Below, in pieces: positions 1 through 9,115 of a stretch of DNA of 64,000 bases (positions are counted from its first letter, which is position 1; every line of letters starts with the position of its first letter). The translations under genes and the position numbers were made by a program. Source of the DNA: CAVTOO01 sp963736355 (GTDB lineage: Bacteria > Pseudomonadota > Alphaproteobacteria > Rhizobiales > Xanthobacteraceae); the NCBI GenBank assembly GCA_963736355.1, contig CAVTOO010000007.1, positions 186,001-250,000 of the forward strand, given 5' to 3'. Under the pieces are notes generated by a model that was given only the letters and a program-made list of their open reading frames with translations, ran no database searches and was not told where the DNA came from.

Positions 1-423
1 AATCTTGAACAGTTCTTCGGCGTAGGCGGCGTCCTTGAGGTGCACATACGCGATGACAGCGAAGGCATGATAGATGGTGCTGGGTTCCTGCGTGAACAGG
101 GATGCCTGATTGAAGCGCCGGGCCGCGATCACCGGATAGCCATTTGCAAGGGCTTGCCAACCGTAGCCAAGCGATCGCTCGAAGGCTTTTTCCGGCGTTC
201 CAAGCTCCTTGAGCGAGCTCTCCCTGAATGTCCTGTCGGCATCCAGCATGATCTGGTTTTTTTTGGCAAAGCCGTAGAACGGCTGCTCATTGATCGGCAG
301 ATCGTAGCTTCGTTTGGTCAGCTTAACGCCGGGAACGACCTCGACCGTCTGCGCCGACGCCGCGACGCTCCACGCCAAGGATGCAATCAAAACGGCGGCA
401 ATGCCGCGCAACAATATCGTCAT
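1..423 (-). CDS. Secreted hypothetical protein, N-terminal part (cut by window edge)
   Basis: An open frame of 141 codons runs from an ATG at 423 to the left edge, so the C-terminus lies outside the window. Residues 1-23 form a signal peptide (short basic start, hydrophobic core, AxA-type cleavage near WSVAASA). The mature part contains alternating helical-looking stretches such as GWQALANGYPVIAARRF and AFAVIAYVHLKDAAYAEEL, which resemble tetratricopeptide or Sel1-like helices, but no family is certain. A GGGGGTG ribosome-binding site precedes the ATG. It follows rarA by 88 bp on the same strand and could be cotranscribed. Role unknown; an exported helical-repeat scaffold protein is the best guess. 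Confidence 0.5.
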   Translation of the reverse strand, partial: MTILLRGIAAVLIASLAWSVAASAQTVEVVPGVKLTKRSYDLPINEQPFYGFAKKNQIMLDADRTFRESSLKELGTPEKAFERSLGYGWQALANGYPVIAARRFNQASLFTQEPSTIYHAFAVIAYVHLKDAAYAEELFKI

Positions 424-511
424 GGGATCACCCCCGTTTCGCAGTCTCGACCAGCCATCGAGCCGCCATTCCGTGGGACGTTCCCGCGGCCAGAACGGTT
501 CATTCCCTCGG

Positions 512-1847
512 CTAATCCTTGTTTCGTTCCTTCCGTAATTTTTCCCAGTAATCCAGCCGCTTGCGAATCTCGCGCTCGAAGCCGCGCTCGGGCGGATTGT
601 AAAAAGTCTGCCGACCCATCTCCTCGGGGAAATAATCCTGCCCCGAGAAGCCCTCCGGCGTGTCGTGGTCATACGAATAGCCCGAGCCGTAGCCTTCGTC
701 CTTCATCAGCTTGGTCGGTGCATTGAGGATATGCCTGGGCGGCAGCAGCGAGCCGCCTTCCTGCGCCGCACGCTTCGCCGCGCCATAGGCTTTATAGGCG
801 GCGTTGGATTTGGGCGCAGTGGCGACATAGATCACCGCCTGCGCAATGGCGAGTTCGCCCTCGGGCGAGCCGAGAAAATCGAAGGCGTCCTTGGCGGCGT
901 TGGCGACGACCAGCGCCTGCGGATCGGCCAGACCAATATCCTCAATCGCCATGCGCACGACGCGCCGCGCCAGAAAGAGCGGGCTCTCGCCGGCGTCGAG
1001 CATGCGCGCGAGATAATACAGCGCGGCGTCGGGATCGGAGCCGCGCACCGATTTATGCAGCGCCGAAATCAGATTGTAGTGGCCTTCGCGATCCTTGTCG
1101 TAGATCGGCGCGCGGCGCTGCAGAACGCTCTGCAAGCCGACCGCATCGAACACCTCGCCCTTGCGCGCGGCGCGCCAGACTTCCTCCGCCAGCGTCAGCG
1201 AGGCGCGGCCATCGCCATCGGCCATGCCGCACCAGCGAGGCGCGGGCCTCGTCGTCGAGCGGCAGTTTGCGGCCTTCCATCTCCTCGGCCTTGGCCAGAA
1301 GCTTTTCGATGGCGGCAGCGTCGAGCGACTTGAAGACGAGCACGCGCGCGCGAGAGAGCAAGCGCGGCGTTGAGTTCGAAGGACGGATTTTCTGTGGTGG
1401 CGCCGACCAGCGCCACGGTGCCGTCTTCCATCACCGGCAGGAAGGAATCCTGCTGGGCGCGGTTGAAGCGATGGATTTCGTCGACAAACAGCAACGTGCC
1501 CTTGCCGGTCTCGCGGCGGGCGCGCGCGGTCTCGAAGGTCTTTTTCAGATCGGCGACGCCGGAGAACACCGCCGACAGCTGCTCGAAATGCAGGTCGGTG
1601 GCATCCGCAAGCAACCGCGCGACCGTGGTCTTGCCGGTGCCGGGCGGGCCCCAGAAGATCAGCGAGCCGAGCGTGCGCGTCTCCAGCATGCGCGTCAGCG
1701 CGCCGTCGGGCCCCAGAATATGATCCTGACCGACGACATCGGCGAGCGTTCGCGGCCGTAGCGATCCGGCAGCGGACGCGGCGCATCCTGCTCAAGGCCG
1801 GCGGCGGCGAAGAGATTGGACGCGTCGCCTGCCCGCTTCGCGCTCAT
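512..1847 (-). CDS. rarA: Replication-associated recombination protein A (RarA/MgsA), AAA+ ATPase; broken by three indels
   Basis: RarA is a clamp-loader-like AAA+ ATPase that acts at stalled replication forks. The reading frame must change three times to give the whole protein: a missing base near 1760, an extra base near 1363 and an extra base near 1226. With those corrected the protein starts MSAKRAGDASNLFA, has the Walker A motif GPPGTGKTT, a Walker B-like FVDEIHRFN, the sensor region GATTENPSFELNAALLSRA, and the RarA C-terminal domain ending in KLRKERNKD, about 445 residues as usual for the family. The ATG at 1847 overlaps the stop of the upstream protease gene as ATGA, which suggests translational coupling. 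Codon-level conservation across the breaks points to sequencing errors rather than decay. Confidence 0.88.
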
Positions 1848-3262
1848 CCCCCGAGCACAACATTGAGCTGCTGGCCGCCGCGCTGAACGGTGATGCGCCA
1901 GATCCGGCTCGGCGTGCGCGTCAGCTGATCGAGCTCCTTGGTGTTCGCGATCTTCTGGCCGTTGACGGAAACGATAACGTCGCCGCGCTGGAAGCCGACG
2001 CGGCCGGCAACCGCGTTGGTGGGCAATTCGATGACGGCGACGCCCTCGGTGGAGGAATCGATCCTGAGTTCATCGGCGACCGCGGGCGAAATATTGGAGA
2101 TCTTGGCGCCCTGGAACGGGGAATTGCCGCGCAGCACCATTTCGTCGCGGCCGGTATCGGGCGCGGTCTCGAGCGGAACACGCAGCGTCATGGTGCGCCC
2201 GCCGCGCAGAATTTCGATCGGGACAGTGCCGCCGGGCGAACGCGTGGCGAAACGATAGTCGAACGCATTGGGATCATCGACGATCTGACCCTCGACCGAC
2301 AAAACAAGATCGCTGAGCTTGAGGCCCGCGCGCGCGGCCGGGCTGCCCGCGGTGACGTTGGCGACAAGCGCACCGGTCGGGCGCGGAATACCAAGGGTTT
2401 CTGCAATCTCGGCGGTCACCGTCTGCAGCTTCGCGCCGAGCCAGGGCCGCTTGACCGCACTGCCGCCGCCCTTGGCGGAGGCCACCACGACGCGCACCAT
2501 GTTGGCAGGGATCGCAAAGCCGATGCCCTGCGAACCGCCGGAACGCGAGAAGATCGCGGTGTTGATGCCCGCGAGCCGTCCGTTGAGATCGACCAGCGCG
2601 CCGCCGGAATTGCCCGGATTGATCGCTGCATCGGTCTGGATGAAGAACCGATAATCGGTGATGCCCACTTGCGTGCGCGCAACAGCCGAGACGATGCCAT
2701 GCGTCACGGTTTGCCCGACACCGAACGGATTGCCGATGGCGAGCACCAGATCGCCGACCAGAAGCTCGTCGGAGTTCGCGAACTCAAGCGTCGGGAAACG
2801 CTCCTTCACGTCCTTGAGGCGCAGCACGGCGAGATCGGTGCGGGTGTCCTTCAGCACGATCTCGGCTTCGAACTCGCGCTTGTCGGAGAGCGAGACCTTG
2901 ACCTGATCGGCGCCCTCGATGACGTGATTGTTGGTGACGACGAGGCCGGTTGAATCGACGATGACGCCGGAGCCGAGCGAGCGCTGCATCTGCTCGGGCT
3001 GCTGACCCGGCACGCCGAAGAAGCGGCGGAAGATCGGATCCTCGAGCAGCGGGTTGCGATTCTGCACGATCTTGGCGGCGTACACGTTGACCACGGCGGC
3101 ACTGGTGCGCTGAACGATGGGCGCAAAGGAGAGTTTCAGTTCCGACGGCGCGGACGGCACGCGGCGGTCCTGCGCAAGACCGGGGCTTGCGAGAACCGCG
3201 AGGCCGCCGGTCAGGGCGAGCACGAGACTGGCGAATTTCGCGACGGTTTTGGCGATGGTCAT
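1844..3262 (-). CDS. Do/DegP-family periplasmic serine endoprotease
   Basis: This is an HtrA/Do-type (S1C) quality-control protease acting in the periplasm. The 472-residue protein has a signal peptide at residues 1-30. The catalytic triad is visible: His113 in TNNHVIEG, Asp143 in RTDLAVL and Ser219 in NPGNSGGAL. Two PDZ domains follow at roughly 285-370 and 385-472, so the layout is DegP/DegQ-like. I chose the ATG at 3262 because it begins the signal peptide; the frame stays open upstream to 3475 without coding character. It lies between the ankyrin gene (100 bp upstream) and rarA (ATGA overlap downstream). Whether it is the DegP, DegQ or MucD ortholog cannot be decided here. Confidence 0.92.
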   Translation of the reverse strand: MTIAKTVAKFASLVLALTGGLAVLASPGLAQDRRVPSAPSELKLSFAPIVQRTSAAVVNVYAAKIVQNRNPLLEDPIFRRFFGVPGQQPEQMQRSLGSGVIVDSTGLVVTNNHVIEGADQVKVSLSDKREFEAEIVLKDTRTDLAVLRLKDVKERFPTLEFANSDELLVGDLVLAIGNPFGVGQTVTHGIVSAVARTQVGITDYRFFIQTDAAINPGNSGGALVDLNGRLAGINTAIFSRSGGSQGIGFAIPANMVRVVVASAKGGGSAVKRPWLGAKLQTVTAEIAETLGIPRPTGALVANVTAGSPAARAGLKLSDLVLSVEGQIVDDPNAFDYRFATRSPGGTVPIEILRGGRTMTLRVPLETAPDTGRDEMVLRGNSPFQGAKISNISPAVADELRIDSSTEGVAVIELPTNAVAGRVGFQRGDVIVSVNGQKIANTKELDQLTRTPSRIWRITVQRGGQQLNVVLGG

Positions 3263-3362
3263 GAGCTGCTCTGGCCTGATTCTGCGCTGATTCCGCGACG
3301 CGCCTGAAAATATAGGCTTCCCGGAGGCGCTTTTGAAGGCCGCCAGAGCCTTCCCGTGCGCT

Positions 3363-4079
3363 CTAGCGCGCGCCGGAGCGCGCCAGAATGCCGGAAATGG
3401 CCTCATATCCGCGACGCCTGGCATGGCCGAGCGGGGTGACGCCCTCACGGTCGGCCAGATTGACGTTGGCGCCACTGGCCACGAGCAGGCGAACGATCTC
3501 GGTGTGCGCCTCGCCGCCGTCGCCGAGGATCACGGCCTCCAGCAAAGCGGTCCAGCCGAGATTGTTGACGTGGTCGATGGCGACGGCGGACTCGGCGATC
3601 AGGAAACGCACCGCATCGACGTGACCGTGATGCGCGGCGGGAATGAGCGCGGTGCCGCCGTAGCGGTTGACCAGGGTGTAGTCGACGCGCCCGGTGGCGA
3701 GCATCGCGCGGAGCAGCGCGGTGCGCCCGTCCGCGCCAGCCAGAAGCCAGGGCGTATCGCGATTGTCGGCCTGCGCGTTGATATCGGCACCGGCTGCGAT
3801 CAGATCCTGACCCAGTTCGGTGTGATTGCCGATGACGGCGAGCAGCAGCGCGGTGTTGTTCTGGTTGTCGCGGGCGTCGAGTTTCGCGCCGCTGCGCAGC
3901 GCGGCTGCGGCCCCTGCCCGGTCGCCGGCTGCGGCGGCTGCGAGCAATCTGCGGTCGGCGGCGGCGTCAGCGCGTGCGTCGGACATGACGACAAATGTCG
4001 CAAGCGCGCTCGCGCTGCGCAAAAGAAAAAGGCGGCGCGTGGCGCCGCCTTGATGTCTGGTGCGATCGTGCGCGGACAT
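3363..4079 (-). CDS. Exported ankyrin-repeat protein
   Basis: The protein (238 residues from the ATG at 4079) carries about five ankyrin repeats, with typical units such as NNTALLLAVIGNHTELGQDL, GGTALIPAAHHGHVDAVRFL and GWTALLEAVILGDGGEAH. It is probably periplasmic and may bind other proteins. The N-terminus is ambiguous. From the first ATG, which overlaps the rplQ stop by one base (TAATG), it contains TRRLFLL, resembling a twin-arginine signal, followed by a hydrophobic stretch ending in SDARA. However, those residues are encoded by the rplQ terminator hairpin, so the mRNA may start later. A TTG at 4022 would give an ordinary Sec-type signal peptide. The C-terminus ends 100 bp before the protease gene, so cotranscription with it is likely. 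Confidence 0.75.
   Translation of the reverse strand: MSAHDRTRHQGGATRRLFLLRSASALATFVVMSDARADAAADRRLLAAAAAGDRAGAAAALRSGAKLDARDNQNNTALLLAVIGNHTELGQDLIAAGADINAQADNRDTPWLLAGADGRTALLRAMLATGRVDYTLVNRYGGTALIPAAHHGHVDAVRFLIAESAVAIDHVNNLGWTALLEAVILGDGGEAHTEIVRLLVASGANVNLADREGVTPLGHARRRGYEAISGILARSGAR
4021..4051 (-). terminator. Intrinsic terminator closing the ribosomal superoperon
   Basis: A perfect 10-bp stem (AAGGCGGCGC with GCGCCGCCTT, 3-nt loop) at 4029-4051 is followed on the minus strand by TTTCTTTT. It lies 28 nt after the rplQ stop codon, where a terminator for the operon is expected. It also falls inside the first codons of the ankyrin frame if that gene starts at 4079. Confidence 0.85.
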
Positions 4080-4507
4080 TACGCGGCGACGGTTTCGGCC
4101 TCTTGCTTCTCGCCCTGCACCGGGCCGGAATCGAGACCCTTGGCATCGACGTCGCGATCGACGAACTCGATCACGGCCATGGCCGCGTTATCGCCGTAGC
4201 GGAAGCCGGCCTTGATGATGCGGGTGTAACCGCCGGCGCGATCCTTGTAACGCGGACCCAGCACGTCGAAGAGCTTCTTGGCCTGATCCTTGTCGCGCAA
4301 TTCGCCGATCGCCTGACGGCGCAAAGCGAGACCGCCCTTCTTGCCGAGCGTGATGAGCTTCTCGACGATCGGGCGCAATTCCTTGGCCTTGGGCAGCGTG
4401 GTGACGATCTGCTCGTGCTTGATCAGCGCGGCGCACATATTGGCGAACATCGCGCGGCGATGCTCCGCAGTGCGGTTGAGCTTACGATGAACCTTGCCGT
4501 GACGCAT
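4079..4507 (-). CDS. rplQ: 50S ribosomal protein L17
   Basis: L17 sits near the peptide exit tunnel of the large subunit. The frame gives 142 residues starting MRHGKVHRKLNR, the invariant L17 start, with the conserved HEQIVTTLPKAKELRP segment. The C-terminal tail after the core (VIEFVDRDVDAKGLDSGP onward) is slightly extended and acidic, as in other alphaproteobacteria. It is the last gene of the alpha operon, after rpoA, and is followed directly by a terminator hairpin. Confidence 0.98.
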   Translation of the reverse strand: MRHGKVHRKLNRTAEHRRAMFANMCAALIKHEQIVTTLPKAKELRPIVEKLITLGKKGGLALRRQAIGELRDKDQAKKLFDVLGPRYKDRAGGYTRIIKAGFRYGDNAAMAVIEFVDRDVDAKGLDSGPVQGEKQEAETVAA

Positions 4508-4587
4508 GAAACTATTCCTTCTTCAGTGTGCCGCGACGGTTCGTCGGACAATTTGCTCAGGTGGGCCGCCTGCGTTCGCCCCGAAAA

Positions 4588-4611
4588 CATGGCCGGATGG
4601 ACCCGGCCATG
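4588..4611 (-). other. Stem-loop between rpoA and rplQ
   Basis: A 9-bp perfect inverted repeat (CATGGCCGG, 6-nt loop, CCGGCCATG) is followed on the minus strand by TTTT. It sits in the 118-bp gap between rpoA and rplQ. It could be a weak terminator, a processing site or an mRNA 3'-end stabiliser that changes the L17 level relative to RpoA. Confidence 0.5.
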
Positions 4612-4625
4612 CAGAACATTGAATC

Positions 4626-5646
4626 CTAGTAGTGGTCTTCGAAGCGCTTGGCGAGCTCGTCGATGTTTTCCGGCGGCCAGCCCGGCACTTCCATGCCGAG
4701 ATGCAGCCCCATCTGAGCCAGCACTTCCTTGATCTCGTTGAGCGACTTGCGGCCGAAGTTCGGCGTGCGGAGCATTTCCGCTTCCGACTTCTGCACCAGG
4801 TCGCCGATGTAGACGATGTTGTCGTTCTTCAGGCAGTTCGCCGAACGCACCGACAGCTCCAGCTCGTCCACCTTCTTGAGGAAGGCCGGGTTGAAGGCGA
4901 GATCGGGAATGACCTCGGCGGTGACTTCCTTGCGGGGCTCTTCGAAGTTGACGAACACGTTGAGCTGATCCTGCAGGATGCGCGCGGCATAGGCCACGGC
5001 GTCATCCGGCGTGATCGCGCCGTTGGTCTCGATGACCATCGTCAGCTTGTCGTAGTCGAGGATCTGGCCTTCGCGGGTGTTCTCGACGCGGTACGACACC
5101 TTGCGCACCGGCGAGAACAGGCTGTCGACCGGGATCAGGCCGATCGGCGCGTCCTCGGGACGGTTACGCTCGGCGGCGACGTAGCCCTTGCCGGCGTTGA
5201 CCGTGAATTCCATGCGGATCTCGGCGCCGTCATCGAGCGTGCAGAGCTGCAGCTCGGGATTGAGCACGGTGATGTCGCCGACAGTCTGAATGTCGCCGGC
5301 GGTGACCACGCCCGGTCCCTGCTTCTTCACGATCATGCGCTTGGGGCCTTCGCCCTGCATCTTGATCGCGATGTCCTTGATGTTCAGCACGATGTCGGTG
5401 ACGTCTTCACGCACACCGGCGATCGAGGAGAATTCATGCAGCACGCCGTCGATCTGCACCGACTGCACGGCAGCGCCCTGCAGCGAGGACAACAGGATGC
5501 GGCGCAGCGCGTTGCCCAGCGTCATGACCGAAACCGCGCTCGAGCGGCTCGGCGACAACCGTCGCGATGCGGCTCGGATCGGCGCCACCAGTCACCTGGA
5601 GCTTGTTCGGGCGGATCAGTTCTTGCCAATTTTTCTGAATCGTCAC
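4626..5646 (-). CDS. rpoA: DNA-directed RNA polymerase subunit alpha; one indel near 5523
   Basis: RpoA nucleates polymerase assembly and contacts activators and UP elements through its C-terminal domain. I place the start at the GTG at 5646, giving VTIQKNWQELIRPNKLQV, the usual alphaproteobacterial start. An extra base near 5523 (in the codons for ERGFGLTLGNALRR) splits the frame. After correction the protein is about 339 residues, with the N-terminal dimerisation domain (to about 235) and the C-terminal helix-hairpin-helix domain containing ELSVRSANCLKNDNI. Since the gene is essential, the break is almost certainly a sequence error. It lies between rpsK and rplQ in the alpha operon. Confidence 0.96.
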
Positions 5647-5740
5647 GTTGACACCCGTCGTGTGAGGGTCGCGGATCATGCCGCGCAACATTCTTCAAAC
5701 GAAAATCGCGGACGCGATGAACGCGTCCGCCGTCGTAAAC

Positions 5741-6130
5741 TTACACCCGGCGACGCTTGCGCGGCCGGCAACCATTGTGCGGGATCGGCGTCACGTCGCG
5801 GATCGACGTGATGGTGAAACCCGCGGACTGCAGTGCGCGCAGCGCCAACTCACGGCCCGAACCCGGACCCGCGACTTCGACTTCCAGCGTGCGCATGCCG
5901 TGCTCCTGCGCCTTCTTGGCAACGTCCTCGCCCGCAACCTGCGCCGCGTACGGCGTGGACTTGCGCGAGCCCTTGAAACCCATCGTGCCGGCAGACGACC
6001 AGGCAATCGTGTTGCCCTGCGCGTCGGTGATGGTGATCGTCGTGTTGTTGAACGACGAATTCACATGCGCCACGCCGGAGGCGATGTTCTTGCGTTCGCG
6101 GCGACGGACGCGAGTGGCTTCCTTACCCAT
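5741..6130 (-). CDS. rpsK: 30S ribosomal protein S11
   Basis: S11 forms part of the small-subunit platform near the mRNA exit. The protein has 129 residues from the ATG at 6130 (MGKEATRVRRRERKNI) and contains the family signature HVNSSFNNTTITITD and the basic end NGCRPRKRRRV. An in-frame ATG ten codons earlier is less likely because the family starts at MGK. It follows rpsM by about 50 bp and precedes rpoA. Confidence 0.98.
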   Translation of the reverse strand: MGKEATRVRRRERKNIASGVAHVNSSFNNTTITITDAQGNTIAWSSAGTMGFKGSRKSTPYAAQVAGEDVAKKAQEHGMRTLEVEVAGPGSGRELALRALQSAGFTITSIRDVTPIPHNGCRPRKRRRV

Positions 6131-6182
6131 GTTCGATCTCGATCCCTTCGGCGGCGCCAAGCGCCCCTAAAAACTGGTGCGA

Positions 6183-6551
6183 TTACTTTTTCTTGCCGGC
6201 GATGGACTTGGCCGGACCCTTGCGGGTACGGGCATTGGTGTGGGTGCGCTGACCGCGCACCGGCAGACCGCGACGATGACGCAGGCCGCGATAGCAACCG
6301 AGATCCATCAGACGCTTGATGTTCATGCCGACTTCACGGCGAAGATCACCTTCCACGAGATAGTCGCGATCGATGACTTCACGAATCTGCAGAACTTCCT
6401 GATCGCTGAGCTGTGCCACGCGCTTTTCGGACGCGATGTTCACCTTCTCCAGGATCTCGCTGGCCTTCTTCTGGCCGATGCCATGGATGTACTGAAGCGC
6501 GATGAGCACGCGCTTGTTGGTCGGAATGTTCACGCCGGCGATACGGGCCAA
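6183..6551 (-). CDS. rpsM: 30S ribosomal protein S13
   Basis: S13 is at the head of the small subunit and contacts the P-site tRNA and L5. The frame gives 122 residues starting MARIAGVNIPTNKRV, with the conserved YIHGIGQKKA helix-hairpin-helix and the basic tail RTHTNARTRKGPAKS. In this genome it is the first gene after adk, about 180 bp downstream. Confidence 0.98.
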   Translation of the reverse strand: MARIAGVNIPTNKRVLIALQYIHGIGQKKASEILEKVNIASEKRVAQLSDQEVLQIREVIDRDYLVEGDLRREVGMNIKRLMDLGCYRGLRHRRGLPVRGQRTHTNARTRKGPAKSIAGKKK

Positions 6552-6731
6552 GGCTCTTCTCCTGCTGCCGGACGCACCGGCTCTCTCGATCTGTTACCCG
6601 ACATCGTGCCCGCAAACGCAAACACGACGCCCTTCCCCTAATCCCTTTGGGGCCCGGCATCGTTGGAACGGTTCCTATCGGATGCTGGGTTTAATAGGGA
6701 TTCAACCTCGTTTCGTCAACCTCTGGGCCTG

Positions 6732-7672
6732 TTAAGCCCGCCTTTTCGTTGTCTTCTTCGACCTGGCCTTTTTGGCCGTCCGGCGCTTCGCAGCGGCCCT
6801 AGAATTGGCCTTGGAACCGACCTTGGATTTGGCCTTTTTGGAGCGCCCGGCGGCCGCCTTGCGGGCGGCGACGGGACGTTTTTTACCCTTCCGGGCTTTC
6901 CCGGCGGCCTTGGCGGCCGAACGCTTGGAGGCCTTGCCGGAGGCCTTTGCAGAGGCCTTTTTGGCGGCTTTCCGGGGTGTTTTGCGCTTGGCGGGAGCCT
7001 TCGAAGACCCCTTGGTGGAACCCTTAGAGGACCCCTTGGCAGCCGATTTTTTTGCCCGCTTTTTGGCCGAGGCTTTTTGGCCGGCTTGGCGGCCACGGTC
7101 AGAATGCGGTCGATGGCCGCGGTCACCTCGTCGATGGTCATCATGCCATCGACGGTCGCGAGCGCCCGGCGGTCGCCGTAATAATCGACCAGCGGCGCCG
7201 TCTGGGCGCGATAGGCATCGAGACGCTTGGCGAGCAATTCGGCGTTGTCGTCGGCGCGCACGGTCTCGCCGCGCGCCTTCATCTGCGCGATTCGGCTTTC
7301 GACCCGCTGCAGGAGAATGCCTTCATTGACGCGCAGCTCGATGACGGCATCGAGCTTGAGGCCCTTGTCCTTCAACAGCCGATCCAGCGCTTCGGCCTGC
7401 GGCACGGTGCGCGGGAAGCCGTCGAGGATGAAGCCCTTGCGGGCGTCGGGCTGATCGATGCGGTCGGCGATGATGGCGATGACGACTTCATCCGGCACCA
7501 ACTCACCGCGCGCCATGATGTCCTTGGCCTTCAGGCCAATCGGCGTTTCGGCTTTGACCGCCGCACGCAACATGTCGCCGGTCGAGAGCTGCACGATGCC
7601 GTGCCGCTGGACCAGAAGCTGAGCCTGGGTTCCCTTGCCCGCCCCCGGCGGCCCGAGAAGAATGAGCCTCAT
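6732..7672 (-). CDS. adk: Adenylate kinase with a long Lys/Ala/Ser-rich C-terminal tail; one indel near 7073
   Basis: Adk interconverts ATP + AMP and 2 ADP. The core (residues 1 to about 193) has the P-loop GPPGAGKGTQ, STGDML, the DGFPRT segment and a short lid without zinc cysteines, as in alphaproteobacteria. A missing G near 7073 throws the frame off. When it is restored the protein continues for about 120 residues of a repetitive tail rich in Lys, Ala, Ser and Gly (for example AAKGSSKGSTKGSSK and KASAKASGKASKRSA) and stops at 6732, about 313 residues in all. The uncorrected frame reads instead as an implausible Pro/Arg tail. The ATG overlaps the secY stop as ATGA. Core call is certain; the tail is unusual. 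Confidence 0.93.
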
Positions 7673-9000
7673 CGACGCTTGCCCCTGAGCTTGGAGCGCT
7701 TGATGAGACCTTCATACTGGTGAGCCAGCAGATGGCCCTGCACCTGCGCCACCGTATCCATCGTCACGCTGACGACGATCAGAAGCGACGTGCCGCCGAA
7801 ATAGAACGGCACCGAGGCATAGGAGATGAGAATCTCGGGGATCAAACAGACGATGGCGAGATAACCCGCGCCGACGACCGTGATGCGCGACAGCACATAG
7901 TCGATGTACTCGGCCGTGCGCTCGCCCGGACGGATACCCGGAATAAAGCCGCCATGCTTCTTGAGGTTGTCGGCCGTCTCGGTCGGGTTGAACACGATCG
8001 CGGTATAGAAGAACGCGAAGAACACGATCAGCGACAGATACAGCACCAGGAACAGCGGGCGGCCATGCGCGAGCTGCGTCGTCAGCCACTGGAACCACTC
8101 GGGGCCGGAGCCCGCGTTGAAGTTCGCAACCGTCGTCGGCAGCAACAGCAGCGACGAGGCAAAGATCGGCGGAATGACGCCCGCGGTGTTGAGCTTGAGC
8201 GGCAGATGCGAGGACTGGCCCTCGAACATCTTGTTGCCGACCTGACGCTTTGGATACTGGATCAGGAGGCGGCGCTGCGCGCGCTCCATGAACACGATGA
8301 AGGCGATGACGACGACGGCCATCACCAGAATGAGCAGAATGAGACCGGTGGACAAAGCGCCCTGACGGCCGAGCTCAAGCGTACCTGCAATGGCCGAAGG
8401 CAACTCGGCGACAATGCCCGCAAGAATGATCAGCGAGATGCCGTTGCCGATGCCGCGCGCGGTGATCTGCTCGCCGAGCCACATCAGGAACATGGTGCCG
8501 CCGGTCAGCGTGATGACCGTGGAAATACGGAAGAACCAGCCCGGCTCGCTGATGACGTTGCCCGCGCCTTCAAGACCGATGGCGATGCCATAGGCCTGGA
8601 ACAGTGCGAGGATGACGGTGAGATAGCGGGTGTACTGATTGATCGCCTTGCGACCCGCCTCGCCTTCCTTCTTCAGCGCTTCGAGAGTCGGTGAGACGGT
8701 GGTCAGCAGCTGAATGATGATCGAGGCCGAGATGTACGGCATGATGTTCAGCGCGAAAATCGCCATGCGCTGGATGCCGCCGCCGGCAAACATATTGAAC
8801 ATGCCGAGAATGCCGCCGGCCTGCGAGCGGAACACCTGATCCCACGTATTGGGGTCGATGCCGGGCAGCGGGATGTAGGTGCCGAGACGATAGACGAGGA
8901 GAGCGCCGAGCGTGAACCAAATGCGCTTCTTGAGTTCGTCCGCCTTGGCGAGCGACGCAAAATTCAGATTTGCCGCAAGTTGTTCCGCTGCAGAGACCAT
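7669..9000 (-). CDS. secY: Protein translocase subunit SecY
   Basis: SecY is the channel-forming subunit of the Sec translocon in the inner membrane. The 443-residue frame has the usual ten hydrophobic segments, the N-terminal FASLAKADELKKRIWFTLG, the plug-region GGGIQRMAIFALNIMPYI, and the conserved cytoplasmic KHGGFIPGIRPG. It ends with basic residues KRSKLRGKRR. It lies between rplO and adk (ATGA overlap), the standard spc-operon position. No frame break is seen. Confidence 0.98.
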   Translation of the reverse strand: MVSAAEQLAANLNFASLAKADELKKRIWFTLGALLVYRLGTYIPLPGIDPNTWDQVFRSQAGGILGMFNMFAGGGIQRMAIFALNIMPYISASIIIQLLTTVSPTLEALKKEGEAGRKAINQYTRYLTVILALFQAYGIAIGLEGAGNVISEPGWFFRISTVITLTGGTMFLMWLGEQITARGIGNGISLIILAGIVAELPSAIAGTLELGRQGALSTGLILLILVMAVVVIAFIVFMERAQRRLLIQYPKRQVGNKMFEGQSSHLPLKLNTAGVIPPIFASSLLLLPTTVANFNAGSGPEWFQWLTTQLAHGRPLFLVLYLSLIVFFAFFYTAIVFNPTETADNLKKHGGFIPGIRPGERTAEYIDYVLSRITVVGAGYLAIVCLIPEILISYASVPFYFGGTSLLIVVSVTMDTVAQVQGHLLAHQYEGLIKRSKLRGKRR

Positions 9001-9085
9001 CAGACCCCGGTCCTTTCGATTGTCACGGACCGGATATTCCGGCCGCCCGCGCCCCTAACGCTCCCCATCAGGTAAAGACGCAGAG

Positions 9086-9104
9086 GCCCGGCACAAGGCC
9101 GGGC
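9086..9104 (-). other. Stem-loop between rplO and secY
   Basis: A 7-bp inverted repeat (GCCCGGC, 5-nt loop, GCCGGGC) lies 11 bp after the rplO stop. No T-tract follows, so a processing or partial attenuation site is more likely than a terminator. Confidence 0.4.
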
Positions 9105-9115
9105 TCAACGGAAAC

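Noticed and set aside
3262..3475. N-terminal extension of the Do protease frame
   Set aside because: The extension overlaps the ankyrin gene and would bury the signal peptide that starts at 3262.
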